33,793 nucleotides of DNA from Ligilactobacillus salitolerans (GTDB lineage Bacteria > Bacillota > Bacilli > Lactobacillales > Lactobacillaceae). The number at the start of each line of letters is the position of its first letter. The stretch's first letter is position 1. This document shows positions 1 to 7,638 of the stretch, piece after piece. Under the pieces are notes generated by a model, which worked only from the letters and a program-made list of their open reading frames with translations, made no database searches and was not told the origin of the DNA. The DNA is taken from assembly GCF_003864415.1 (NCBI RefSeq), contig NZ_BFFP01000029.1, forward strand, positions 1 through 33,793. The letters are read 5' to 3'. The position numbers were made by a program, and so were the translations under genes.

Positions 1-244
1 GAGTGCGGTAATACCGTCTAACATAGCTGATCTCCCCAAAGGCTGTCAAAATCGTCCTTTGTTTCTTTTGATGAATCTGGTTTTGACTTTTTTCTTGGGC
101 AAGCTCATCATCGAGCTGTGTTAAAGCTAATGAAATTGCTTGCCGAGCCAGACTAACGAAAAAAGCATTAATTTGTTGGCCTTTTTTAAGAAGAGACGAT
201 TCACTCTTTAAAATTTTGACTAATTCAGCTACAATATTATTCAT
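1..244 (-). CDS. ISLre2-family transposase, N-terminal part (cut by window edge)
   Basis: The reading frame starts at the ATG whose first base is 244 and stays open to base 1, giving about 81 residues. It begins MNNIVAELVKILKSESSL and ends near FGEISYVRRYYRT. The FGE(I/V)xYxRRYY stretch following a Lys/Gln-rich helical segment is typical of the start of ISLre2-family (UPF0236) transposases, which are usually over 400 residues, so most of the gene lies outside the window. A weak ribosome binding site (AGAGGA) lies about 11 nt upstream. I could not define the terminal inverted repeat of the insertion sequence in 245-455. Whether the element is intact cannot be judged from here. Confidence 0.75.
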   Translation of the reverse strand, partial: MNNIVAELVKILKSESSLLKKGQQINAFFVSLARQAISLALTQLDDELAQEKSQNQIHQKKQRTILTAFGEISYVRRYYRT

Positions 245-455
245 GGGGCTATTATCCTCTTTTCATGTTTTGTGATGATTACATGTATAAGGATAATAGT
301 CCTTTTTGGTGTTAAGCAAGCACTATTTTTAGCCTGCACGACATTGTGAACTTTCAAACTAGAAGAAAAAGCCCTAATTTTTTAAAACCAACCAAAACTT
401 TACACTTAGACTTTCATTTTAGAAGCAGAATTATACTTCTTTAAAGTTTCAAACT
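245..455. other. AT-rich intergenic stretch beside the IS; related 20-nt sequences
   Basis: No gene is visible. The stretch presumably holds the outer end of the ISLre2-type element, but I cannot place its boundary. Two similar 20-nt sequences, around 351-370 and 411-430 (both CTTTCA....TAGAAG.A.AA), lie ahead of the promoter of the next gene and could be a repeated regulator site. This is weak evidence from similarity alone. Confidence 0.3.
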
Positions 456-485
456 TTGACATTTGCGGGATCATTCTCTTAGAAT
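456..485 (+). promoter_or_regulatory. Sigma-A type promoter of the NAD(P)-binding protein gene
   Basis: TTGACA at 456-461 and TAGAAT at 480-485 are separated by 18 nt, about 47 nt before the ATG at 533. This is a good match to the vegetative consensus. Confidence 0.65.
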
Positions 486-532
486 TTACGTGGAGTTTCA
501 AAACATAACCGATTTTAGAAAGGGTGGATCCA

Positions 533-1180
533 ATGAAAGTCTTTGTGATTGGTGCTGGAGGTAATGTTGGCCGTTTGACTATTGAGCAACTAAAAGTGGC
601 TGGGCAACAAGTGACAGCTGGCGTTCATCGCGCTGAACAAGCTGATGATTTACAGCAAGCAGGGTATCAGGCAGAGGTTTTTGACCTTTTAAGTCAACCG
701 CAAGAAATGGCCCAGCAGTTGAAGGGTTATGACGCCGTGGTCTTTGCCGCTGGTTCGGGCGGTAAAACAGGAGCTGACATGACGATCCTAGTTGACCTGG
801 ACGGAGCTGTCAAAAGCATGCAGGCAGCAGAAAACGCCGGGATCGCGCGCTTCATCATGGTCAGTGCGCTCAACGCGGAAGACCGGACTAAGTGGTTTGC
901 AATCAAGCCTTACTATGCTGCTAAATTTTACGCTGATGAATGGCTGATGCACCGGACAAATTTAGCTTATACCATTTTAGAACCCGGAGCTTTGACCTTT
1001 GATCCAGGGACTGGCAAAGTTTCGACTTCACCTTCAGATGATGGCAGCAAGTCTATTTCCCGGGCCGATGTCGCCGCAGCAATCGTTGCCAGCCTGAATG
1101 ATCCTTCATCAATTGGCAAAGTGATCCCATTGGTCAGTGGAGAGCAACCCATTGTTGAGGCGATCAAGAATGCTAAATAA
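533..1180 (+). CDS. NAD(P)-binding SDR-like oxidoreductase (NmrA/YwnB type)
   Basis: This 215-residue protein opens with MKVFVIGAGGNVGRLT, the GxGGNxG dinucleotide-binding turn of a Rossmann fold. It continues with the features of atypical short-chain dehydrogenases: VVFAAGSGG after strand 4, a conserved FIMVSAL, and YYAAKFYADEWL with a YxxxK-like element. The family acts on flavins, quinones or sugars, or senses NADP; the substrate cannot be told here. The ATG at 533 was chosen over an in-frame GTG at 524 because AGAAAGGGTGG sits at the right distance before it. It is a single gene behind its own promoter. I see no clear terminator after it, so transcripts could enter the repeat block that follows. 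Confidence 0.8.
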   Translation: MKVFVIGAGGNVGRLTIEQLKVAGQQVTAGVHRAEQADDLQQAGYQAEVFDLLSQPQEMAQQLKGYDAVVFAAGSGGKTGADMTILVDLDGAVKSMQAAENAGIARFIMVSALNAEDRTKWFAIKPYYAAKFYADEWLMHRTNLAYTILEPGALTFDPGTGKVSTSPSDDGSKSISRADVAAAIVASLNDPSSIGKVIPLVSGEQPIVEAIKNAK

Positions 1181-1272
1181 TTGTCTCGCAATTCACTACA
1201 ATGAAAATTATTAACACGACTGCTTTAAATCACTGTCAGAATAGTATAAAATAGTTTTAATCAGAATTTAAT

Positions 1273-1379
1273 TTATATGCTGGGGCTAAGTTGCTGTGCC
1301 ACCCGCCTAATTGAGGTCTGAAAACGTCAATTTAACGCTCAAATGTTACAGTTGGCGGGTGTACCAGTTTGGCTCCGGA
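1273..1379. repeat. Long imperfect hairpin ahead of the tandem repeat block
   Basis: CACCCGCC (1300-1307) pairs exactly with GGCGGGTG (1354-1361). Outside it, GGGGCTAA (1273-1280) can pair with TTGGCTCC (about 1370-1377) using two G-U pairs. The whole folds as one hairpin of about 107 nt ending 8 nt before the first 126-nt unit. Its loop differs from the loops of those units, so it may be a leader or a degenerate relative. Sequence fragments resembling it occur again near 24594-24735. The stretch 1181-1272 before it is AT-rich and shows no gene. Confidence 0.55.
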
Positions 1380-1386
1380 CTGTTTT

Positions 1387-1512
1387 CTTAGTCGGGCTGC
1401 GCATGGCAGCAGATTCCGCTTATCCAACTAGCACAGACAACGCTGAAACCCGCATTATCTCTGCTAGTCCGATAATGCTCATCTGCTAACCGCCATGTTC
1501 CGCTCTGTTATT
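1387..1512. repeat. Tandem structured repeat, unit 1
   Basis: First of three units with shared edges (CTTAGTCGGGCT at the start, CGCTCTGTTATT at the end) and unit-specific stems. Pairings: CATGGC (1402-1407) with GCCATG (1492-1497); AGCAGAT (1408-1414) with ATCTGCT (1481-1487); GCTTATC (1418-1424) with GATAA-T-GC (1471-1478, one bulged T); ACTAGCA (1427-1433) with TGCTAGT (1462-1468). The end loop contains AAACC, as in the other units. No reading frame of note crosses it. Confidence 0.85.
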
Positions 1513-1638
1513 CTTAGTCGAGCTTCGTGAGACAGAAAGCTCCGCCTATCCAGCCCTGAGACCATACTGCACAAACCGCAGTCTAGTCTCAGGGCCCGAT
1601 AGTGCTCACTTTCTCCCGTCTCATTGCGCTCTGTTATT
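1513..1638. repeat. Tandem structured repeat, unit 2
   Basis: This unit has the same edges and architecture as unit 1 with different stem sequences. TGAGAC (1528-1533) pairs with GTCTCA (1618-1623). AGAAAG (1534-1539) pairs with CTTTCT (1609-1614), with a CCC bulge between the two. GCCTATC (1544-1550) pairs with GATAG-T-GC (1598-1605). GCCCTGAGAC (1553-1562) pairs perfectly with GTCTCAGGGC (1586-1595). ACTGC (1566-1570) pairs with GCAGT (1578-1582) and closes the loop ACAAACC. The base is closed by GAGC (1520-1523) with GCTC (1628-1631). Confidence 0.88.
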
Positions 1639-1764
1639 TTAGTCGAGCTCCACGATTCAGCTTCTTCCGCTTAACCAAGGCTAGAGCCATAGCGCTTAAA
1701 ACCACGCTATATCTCTAGTCTCCGTTAATGCTCAGAAGCTCCCGAATCGCTTCGCTTTGTTATT
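1639..1764. repeat. Tandem structured repeat, unit 3, ending 5 nt before the pepO ribosome binding site
   Basis: CGATTC (1653-1658) pairs with GAATCG (1744-1749). AGCTTCT (1659-1665) pairs with AGAAGCT (1734-1740), again with a CCC bulge. GCTTAAC (1669-1675) pairs with GTTAA-T-GC (1724-1731), CTAGAG (1681-1686) with CTCTAG (1713-1718), and ATAGCG (1689-1694) with CGCTAT (1705-1710), around a loop with AAAACC. The unit ends at TTTGTTATT and the AGGAGG of the peptidase gene starts at 1769, so the unit may form part of that gene's untranslated leader. Confidence 0.88.
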
Positions 1765-1781
1765 CAATAGGAGGCTTTCTT

Positions 1782-3692
1782 TTGACCGATACACTTAATA
1801 CCACTTTACTTAAAGATGATCTGTACCAAGCCGTCAACGGCGAATGGCTTAAAACTGCTAAAATTCCCGCCGATAAACCTACCACCGGCGGTTTTGCCGA
1901 CCTAGCCGATAATATCGAAAAAACCTTGATGCATGACTTCGATGAAATGCTTGCGGGTGATTCTCCTGTTTCTGACCAGTACCTCCAAGAATTTATCAAA
2001 TATTACCGCATCGTCGCCGATTACGCTGCTCGTGATGCCGCCGGTTTTTCTCCCGTCAAAGATTCCTTGGACCAGCTTGCCTCTCTCACAGACCTCAAAG
2101 ACTGGGAAGCTCATTTGTATGAACTGACCTTAAACGGTAACGCCGCTCCTTTCCAACTCTATGTTGCTCCGGATATGAAGGATACTTCCCACTATGCCCT
2201 AAATGCCGAGGTTCCTTCTCTAATCTTGCCTGACAAGACTTATTACACCGAAGATAATGAGCAAGCCGCCGCTCTGCTGCAAGTCTACTCCAACATGGTC
2301 TTAAAACTCTTCAAATTAGCCGGCTACCCTGATGACTTCGCCAATGAAACTTTACAGGGCGCCCTGAAATTCGACCGCAGCCTGGCTCCGCATGAAAAAG
2401 ACAGTACCGAGCGCGCCGATTATGCTAAAGACTACAATAAGTACTCCTTTGAAGATTTTTCCAAATTTAGTACCCACGTTGACCTGGCTGGTTATGCCAA
2501 ACAACTGATCAAGACCACGCCTGATCAAGTGATCGTCAGTGAGCCGAAATTCTACGAAGCTTTAGACGAACTGGTCAATGACGACACCTTCCCTGATTTA
2601 AAAGCTTGGCTTTTTGTCAAACGCTTAGTTGGTGCCTCCAGCTTGTTGAGCGATGAAGCCCGCGTTGTCGGCGGTGAATATTCCCGTGCCTTGTCTGGTT
2701 CCAAGGAACCGATGAACCAGAAGAAAGCCGCTTATTACTTTGCTGCTGGTCAATTTGACCAAGTTGTCGGCCTCTACTACGCCCATAAATACTTTGGCGA
2801 AACTGCCAAAAATGATGTCCACCAGATGGTTGAAAAGATGGTCGCTGTCTACCAAGGCCGCCTCTCACACAATGACTGGCTGAGTCAAGCGACAAAGGAA
2901 AAGGCAGTCACTAAATTAGGCACACTGGGGATTCAAGTCGGCTATCCGGATAAACTCGATGACCTCTACAAAAAATTCACGATCGATCCTGAAGCCAGCC
3001 TGTATGAAAACGATGAGCGCCTGACCAAGATCACGCTTAAAGACCACTATGCAAAATTTGGGACTGACGTCGACCGGACACGCTGGGAAATGCCCGCTCA
3101 CATGGTCAACGCCTATTACAACCCGTCTTTTAACGTCATCGTCTTTCCTGCTGCAATTTTGCAGGCACCATTTTATTCATTAGACCAGAGCTCCAGCCAA
3201 AATTATGGCGGGATCGGGGCCGTGATCGCGCATGAAATTTCACACGCCTTCGATAATAATGGCGCCCAGTTCGATGAACTTGGCAACTTGCACAACTGGT
3301 GGACTGAGGCCGACCTGAAACACTTTAAGGAACTGGCACAAGATGAGATCGACCAGTTTGACGGTTTGGAAACTCGAGCTGGCAAGGTCAATGGTAAACT
3401 TGTTGTCTCCGAAAATATCGCCGATGCAGGCGGCTTGAGCTGTGCCTTAGAAGCCGCAAAGGGTGACAACGATGTCGATATCCGTGCCTTCTTTATCAAC
3501 TGGGCTCGTGTTTGGCGGATGAAGTCTTCCCTTGAAAGAGAAAAATTGCTCTTAAGTATCGACGTCCATGCGCCGCACGTTTTGCGAGCTAACGTTCAGC
3601 CGAAGAATCTCGCTGACTTCTATACAGCCTTTGACATTCAACCAGGAGATGGCATGTATTTGCCGGAAGACCAACGCGTCAACATCTGGTAA
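1782..3692 (+). CDS. pepO: M13 family zinc endopeptidase (PepO/neprilysin-like)
   Basis: A 636-residue metallopeptidase expected in the cytoplasm, since no signal peptide is visible. Zinc site: HEISH at residues 484-488 with the third ligand in ENIAD at 544-548. The substrate-binding HVLRAN element and the family ending DGMYLPEDQRVNIW are present, and length matches lactobacillar PepO. PepO cleaves medium-sized peptides internally during casein or peptide use. The start is taken as TTG at 1782 because AGGAGG (1769-1774) lies 7 nt before it; an in-frame ATG at 1728 lies inside repeat unit 3 and lacks such a site. Transcription probably begins within or upstream of the repeat block. A hairpin terminator follows at 3707. 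Confidence 0.9.
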   Translation: MTDTLNTTLLKDDLYQAVNGEWLKTAKIPADKPTTGGFADLADNIEKTLMHDFDEMLAGDSPVSDQYLQEFIKYYRIVADYAARDAAGFSPVKDSLDQLASLTDLKDWEAHLYELTLNGNAAPFQLYVAPDMKDTSHYALNAEVPSLILPDKTYYTEDNEQAAALLQVYSNMVLKLFKLAGYPDDFANETLQGALKFDRSLAPHEKDSTERADYAKDYNKYSFEDFSKFSTHVDLAGYAKQLIKTTPDQVIVSEPKFYEALDELVNDDTFPDLKAWLFVKRLVGASSLLSDEARVVGGEYSRALSGSKEPMNQKKAAYYFAAGQFDQVVGLYYAHKYFGETAKNDVHQMVEKMVAVYQGRLSHNDWLSQATKEKAVTKLGTLGIQVGYPDKLDDLYKKFTIDPEASLYENDERLTKITLKDHYAKFGTDVDRTRWEMPAHMVNAYYNPSFNVIVFPAAILQAPFYSLDQSSSQNYGGIGAVIAHEISHAFDNNGAQFDELGNLHNWWTEADLKHFKELAQDEIDQFDGLETRAGKVNGKLVVSENIADAGGLSCALEAAKGDNDVDIRAFFINWARVWRMKSSLEREKLLLSIDVHAPHVLRANVQPKNLADFYTAFDIQPGDGMYLPEDQRVNIW

Positions 3693-3706
3693 AAATAATG
3701 AATCTG

Positions 3707-3741
3707 ACCGCAGGATCGAACCAAGATCTTGCGGTTTTTTT
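3707..3741 (+). terminator. Rho-independent terminator after pepO
   Basis: ACCGCA and TGCGGT arms with inner GATC/GATC pairing are followed by a run of seven T. Confidence 0.8.
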
Positions 3742-3761
3742 AACTATATCAAAATTTTTAA

Positions 3762-3790
3762 TTGTAAAGCGATTTCATCCGATGTACAAT
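3762..3790 (+). promoter_or_regulatory. Promoter of the acetoin reductase gene, with a CcpA-like core
   Basis: TTGTAA (3762-3767) and TACAAT (3785-3790) are spaced 17 nt apart, 37 nt before the ATG. Between the two boxes, AAAGCGATTTCA resembles the core of a catabolite-responsive element, but the outer bases do not match well, so the operator is only a suggestion. Confidence 0.6.
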
Positions 3791-3826
3791 GTTTGTGAAA
3801 ATAAAAACATATTGGAGGATTTTAAC

Positions 3827-4603
3827 ATGACAAGAGTTGCAATGATCACAGGCGCTGCTCAAGGAATCGGGGCTGAAATCAGCCGTCACTTGGCTCAAGA
3901 CGGCTTCGATCTCGCTTTGGCTGATTTATCCGCTCAAGAAACAAAAGCACAAGAAGTGATCAAAGAAATTGAAGCATTTGGACAACGGGCCGTTTTTGTC
4001 CCCGTTGACGTTACTGATCAAGAGGCAGTTTCAGGTGCTGTTGATGAAGCTGCAGAAAAGCTGGGCGGTTTTGACGTCATGATCAACAATGCCGGCGTGG
4101 CTAAGGTCGACAAAATCGACGACATCAAAACTAAAGACCTGGAATTCAGTTACAAGATCAACGTCTTTGGTGTTATTTACGGTATCCAAGCTGCTGCCCG
4201 CAAGTTCAGAGAACTCGGTGTCTCTGGACGCATTATTAATGCTTCTTCAATCGCCGGGATGCATGCTTTCCCAGTCTGGGCAACCTATTCTTCAACTAAG
4301 GCAGCTGTAATCAGCATCACCGAAGCAGCCGCTAACGAATATGCCCATGATCACATCACCGTCAATGCTTATGCACCGGGCGTAGTTGCAACCACCGGCA
4401 TGTGGGATGAAATTGACCGGAAAATGTCAGATATCAACGGCAAACCACTTGGTCAAAACAAGCAAGATTATATTGGTACTATTCCATTAGGCCGAACAGT
4501 AGAGCCAAACGATATCGCTAATTTGGTTTCATTTTTGGTTGGACCAAAGGAAGAGTTCATTACTGGACAAGCATACGCTGTCGACGGTGGCGGCTTACTA
4601 TAA
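3827..4603 (+). CDS. butA: (S)-acetoin-forming diacetyl reductase / 2,3-butanediol dehydrogenase (SDR)
   Basis: A 258-residue classical short-chain dehydrogenase: TGAAQGIG at 8-15 binds the cofactor, NNAG at 87-90, and the catalytic Ser 140/141, Tyr154 and Lys158 fall in NASSIAG and YSSTK. The C-terminal part (MWDEIDRKM, then PLGRTVEPNDIANLVSFL and ITGQAYAVDGG) is the pattern of NAD-dependent diacetyl/acetoin reductases (BudC/ButA). These interconvert diacetyl, acetoin and 2,3-butanediol and use up NADH. The start at 3827 is set by GGAGG at 3814-3818; longer in-frame starts read through the promoter. It stands alone between a promoter and a terminator. It may use pyruvate-derived acetoin formed when citrate is fermented by the operon at 24761-33692; that link is inference. 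Confidence 0.85.
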   Translation: MTRVAMITGAAQGIGAEISRHLAQDGFDLALADLSAQETKAQEVIKEIEAFGQRAVFVPVDVTDQEAVSGAVDEAAEKLGGFDVMINNAGVAKVDKIDDIKTKDLEFSYKINVFGVIYGIQAAARKFRELGVSGRIINASSIAGMHAFPVWATYSSTKAAVISITEAAANEYAHDHITVNAYAPGVVATTGMWDEIDRKMSDINGKPLGQNKQDYIGTIPLGRTVEPNDIANLVSFLVGPKEEFITGQAYAVDGGGLL

Positions 4604-4624
4604 AACTCATTTAAATCTCAAGAT

Positions 4625-4665
4625 ACTGGCTCACTTTTCAATCGAAGAAGTGAACCAGTTCTTTT
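4625..4665 (+). terminator. Rho-independent terminator after the acetoin reductase gene
   Basis: ACTGG-TCACTT pairs with AAGTGA-CCAGT across one mismatch, then CTTTT. Confidence 0.7.
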
Positions 4666-4713
4666 ATAATGTTGCAAGCAATTATTAAATTTCGTTAAAT
4701 CAAAACCTTTTCA

Positions 4714-4742
4714 TTGACTATTTTGCGTGCTTTCGTTATAGT
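4714..4742 (+). promoter_or_regulatory. Promoter of the oleate hydratase gene
   Basis: TTGACT (4714-4719) and TATAGT (4737-4742) are 17 nt apart, and the start codon follows 33 nt later. This is a near-consensus vegetative promoter. Confidence 0.75.
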
Positions 4743-4775
4743 GGACACGTAATAGCTATAATGAAAGGAGACATC

Positions 4776-6551
4776 ATGATGTATTATTCCAACGGTAATT
4801 ACGAAGCTTTTGCTAAACCGCGCAAACCAGCAGGTGTCGAAAATAAATCTGCCTATATCGTCGGCGGCGGTCTCGCCGGTCTGTCAGCAGCAGTTTTCTT
4901 GGTCCGCGATGGTCAGATGCCAGGAGACCACATTCATATTTTAGAAGAATTATCTGTCGCAGGCGGTTCGCTCGATGGCACCGAACGCCCCGATATCGGC
5001 TTTGTGACCCGCGGTGGCCGTGAAATGGAAAACCATTTTGAATGTATGTGGGATATGTATCGCTCGATCCCGTCACTTGAAATTGAGGGTGCATCCTACT
5101 TGGACGAGTACTACTGGCTCGACCAAGATGACCCGAACAGTTCCAATTGCCGCATGATCTATCAGCGCGGAAACGAGGTCCCTGATGACGGCCAATATAC
5201 TCTGGGAAAATCGGCCAAGGAGATCGTCAGGCTGATCATGACTCCTGAAGAGGAGCTGGGCAAAAAAACGATCGGTGATTATTTTTCGGATGAATTCTTT
5301 GCCAGCAACTTCTGGTACTATTGGTGCACGATGTTTGCCTTTGAAAAATGGCATTCCGTGGTAGAAATGCGGCGTTACTGCATGCGTTTTATTCATCACA
5401 TCGATGGTCTGCCGGACTTTACTGCCCTAAAATACAATAAATATAACCAATATGAATCAATGACTCTGCCCATTGTCAAATATCTAGAGAGCCATCACGT
5501 TGATTTCCAATTTGACACGATCGTCGATAACGTTGAAGTCGAAACCAATAATGGTGAAAAACATGCACGTCAATTAGATTTGACTGTCGGCGGGGCTCAA
5601 AAGGAGATCACTTTAAGTGACGATGACCTGGTCTTTGTCACCAATGGGTCGATCACCGAAAGCACAACTTATGGCAGTCACCATGAAGCTGCCCCAGCAA
5701 CAACCGAACCTGGTCCAAGCTGGACTTTATGGGAGAATTTAGCCGCACAATCACCTGATTTCGGCCATCCCCAAGTCTTTTACAAAGGGATCCCGCAAAA
5801 AGCCTGGTATATCTCGGCAACTGCCACGATCAAAAATCCCAACGTTGAACCTTATATCGAACGTTTGACCAAACGTGAACTCCATGACGGCAAGGTCAAT
5901 ACCGGCGGGATCATTACGATCAAAGATTCAAATTGGTTCATGAGCTTTTGTGTCCACCGTCAGCCGCATTTCAAGGAACAAAAAGATAACGAAACGACGG
6001 TCTGGATCTACGCCTTATACTCTGATACACCCGGAAATTACATTCACAAGAAAATCGTCGACTGTACGGGTGAGGAGATCACGGAAGAATGGCTCTACCA
6101 TCTTGGTGTACCTGAAGCGATGATCCCTAAATTAGCCCAGCAAGAGTCGATCAACACTAATCCGGTCTATATGCCGTTTATCACCGCTTATTTCATGCCG
6201 CGGGTCAAAGGCGACCGTCCGGCAGTCGTACCCGAAGGTTCAAAGAACCTCGCCTTTATCGGCAACTTTGCCGAATCGCCGACTCGCGATACAGTCTTTA
6301 CGACCGAATACTCGGTGCGGACCGCGATGGAGGCCGTTTACAGCCTGTTAGGTGTTCAGCGCGGTGTACCTGAAGTCTTTAACTCCGTCTACGATATCCG
6401 CGAATTGCTCAAGGCACTTTACTATCTCAATGACAAAGAAAAATTAACCGACAGTAAACTCCCGCTTCCTGGCATCGTGAAAAACAAGGGTTTGAAAAAA
6501 ATCGAACAGACTTGGATCGGAGAATTACTGGAAGATGCTCACTTGATTTAA
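4776..6551 (+). CDS. ohyA: Oleate hydratase (MCRA family, FAD-dependent)
   Basis: A 591-residue protein of the 'myosin-cross-reactive antigen' family, which adds water to the cis-9 double bond of oleic and linoleic acid to give 10-hydroxy acids (EC 4.2.1.53). Visible features: the FAD-binding AYIVGGGLAGLSAA near residues 25-38, the mobile RGGREME loop whose Glu acts in catalysis in studied enzymes, and the C-terminal FIGNFAESPTRDTVFTTEY. Length is normal. In lactobacilli it detoxifies unsaturated fatty acids at the membrane face. AAAGGAG at 4764-4770 supports ATG 4776 or the adjacent ATG 4779. It is monocistronic: promoter just upstream, terminator at 6566. Confidence 0.95.
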   Translation: MMYYSNGNYEAFAKPRKPAGVENKSAYIVGGGLAGLSAAVFLVRDGQMPGDHIHILEELSVAGGSLDGTERPDIGFVTRGGREMENHFECMWDMYRSIPSLEIEGASYLDEYYWLDQDDPNSSNCRMIYQRGNEVPDDGQYTLGKSAKEIVRLIMTPEEELGKKTIGDYFSDEFFASNFWYYWCTMFAFEKWHSVVEMRRYCMRFIHHIDGLPDFTALKYNKYNQYESMTLPIVKYLESHHVDFQFDTIVDNVEVETNNGEKHARQLDLTVGGAQKEITLSDDDLVFVTNGSITESTTYGSHHEAAPATTEPGPSWTLWENLAAQSPDFGHPQVFYKGIPQKAWYISATATIKNPNVEPYIERLTKRELHDGKVNTGGIITIKDSNWFMSFCVHRQPHFKEQKDNETTVWIYALYSDTPGNYIHKKIVDCTGEEITEEWLYHLGVPEAMIPKLAQQESINTNPVYMPFITAYFMPRVKGDRPAVVPEGSKNLAFIGNFAESPTRDTVFTTEYSVRTAMEAVYSLLGVQRGVPEVFNSVYDIRELLKALYYLNDKEKLTDSKLPLPGIVKNKGLKKIEQTWIGELLEDAHLI

Positions 6552-6565
6552 CAGCAAAACATAAA

Positions 6566-6610
6566 AGCCGTTTAGTTCCTGCAAGTATGCAGCGACTAAA
6601 CGACTTTTTC
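6566..6610. terminator. Terminator shared by ohyA and the convergent MDR oxidoreductase gene
   Basis: AGCCGTTTAGT (6566-6576) pairs with ACTAAACGACT (6595-6605), enclosing a second stem CTGCA/TGCAG. T runs on the right and A runs on the left allow it to work in both directions. Confidence 0.8.
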
Positions 6611-6617
6611 TTTATTC

Positions 6618-7565
6618 TCATTGATCAGTCGTGATCACGATCTTGCCGTGAACATGACCGTTTTCACTCAATTTGTGAGCAGCTTGCAGTCCCGCAGCGG
6701 TCAACGGAAAACTGCTGTCGATCACGACTTGCAACTCACCAGCCTCGACTAGAGCTGCCAACTGCTTGAGTTGTGTCCCATTAGCTTGCAGCCACCAGTG
6801 TGAGGCTGAAGGATGGGCGACCTGTTGTGCTTCAGTCGGCTGCCCCGCAATCGTGACTAACCGTCCGGTGGGTTTTAAAATCGCTAACCCCGCTGGGATC
6901 TGATCGATCGTATCAAAAACCGCATCGTAGTCATGTAAAACGGCGGTAATTTCCTGCTGATGGTAATCGATCACTTCATCCGCACCCAGTTTGCGCAGCA
7001 TCTCCGTGTTCTCTGGACTGGCTGTTGTTGCCACATACGCGCCCAGATGCTTAGCGATCTGAATCGCAAACATTCCAACTCCGCCGGCACCAGCCTGAAC
7101 TAAGACCTTGTCGCCAGCTTTAACGTGCAAACGATCTACTAAGACCTGCCAAGCAGTCAATCCAGCTAATGGAATTGCCGCCGCTTGTGCGTAAGATAAT
7201 TGGGCTGGTTTCAAGAGTAGCTGGTTTGCCTTAACTACTGCATATTCAGCGTAAGTCCCGCGTGTCCCGTCACCATTTAGATCCGGACCATCGGGGCGGG
7301 CAAAAACTTCATCACCAACCTGAAAGTCGTGGACGTTTTTTCCAACTTTAGTAATTACTCCAGCAAGATCCCAGCCTAAAACCACTGGAAACTTCCAGGA
7401 AGCCTGACTTTTCATAAATCCGCGCCTAACCTTCCAGTCGATCGGGTTGACGCTAGTAGCTTTGATTTGAACCAAGACTTCGTCTGCTGCCGGCCGCGGT
7501 ACTGGTAAATCTCTTTCAACTAATTCAGCTGGTTCACCATAATTCTCGATCACAATTGCTTTCAT
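6618..7565 (-). CDS. NADP-dependent medium-chain oxidoreductase (quinone reductase-like)
   Basis: A 315-residue member of the MDR superfamily. The N-terminal GroES-like half carries VNPIDWKVRRG and VVLGWDLAG; the Rossmann half has AGAGGVGMFAIQIAKHLGA near residues 157-175. No structural-zinc Cys cluster is seen, so it belongs with the zinc-free NADPH:quinone reductase group rather than with zinc alcohol dehydrogenases. Members reduce quinones or unsaturated aldehydes; the substrate here is unknown. The ATG at 7565 follows a GGAGG site by about 10 nt. It lies in the same direction as the broken HAD gene 70 nt upstream. Confidence 0.85.
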   Translation of the reverse strand: MKAIVIENYGEPAELVERDLPVPRPAADEVLVQIKATSVNPIDWKVRRGFMKSQASWKFPVVLGWDLAGVITKVGKNVHDFQVGDEVFARPDGPDLNGDGTRGTYAEYAVVKANQLLLKPAQLSYAQAAAIPLAGLTAWQVLVDRLHVKAGDKVLVQAGAGGVGMFAIQIAKHLGAYVATTASPENTEMLRKLGADEVIDYHQQEITAVLHDYDAVFDTIDQIPAGLAILKPTGRLVTIAGQPTEAQQVAHPSASHWWLQANGTQLKQLAALVEAGELQVVIDSSFPLTAAGLQAAHKLSENGHVHGKIVITTDQ

Positions 7566-7638
7566 TATTGAATCTCGCCTCCATTACATGGCATTGATGA
7601 TAACAATCTCCGTTGTTTTAAGGCAAACATTTTGCTCA

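Noticed and set aside
1387-1764. CRISPR array or integron attC cluster
   Set aside because: Units are 126 nt with no short constant repeat and variable spacer; the attC core GTTRRRY/RYYYAAC pairs are not placed as required and no integrase is nearby.
1728-1781. ATG start of pepO at 1728
   Set aside because: This ATG lies inside repeat unit 3, has no ribosome binding site, and the added residues do not look like PepO; TTG 1782 follows AGGAGG.
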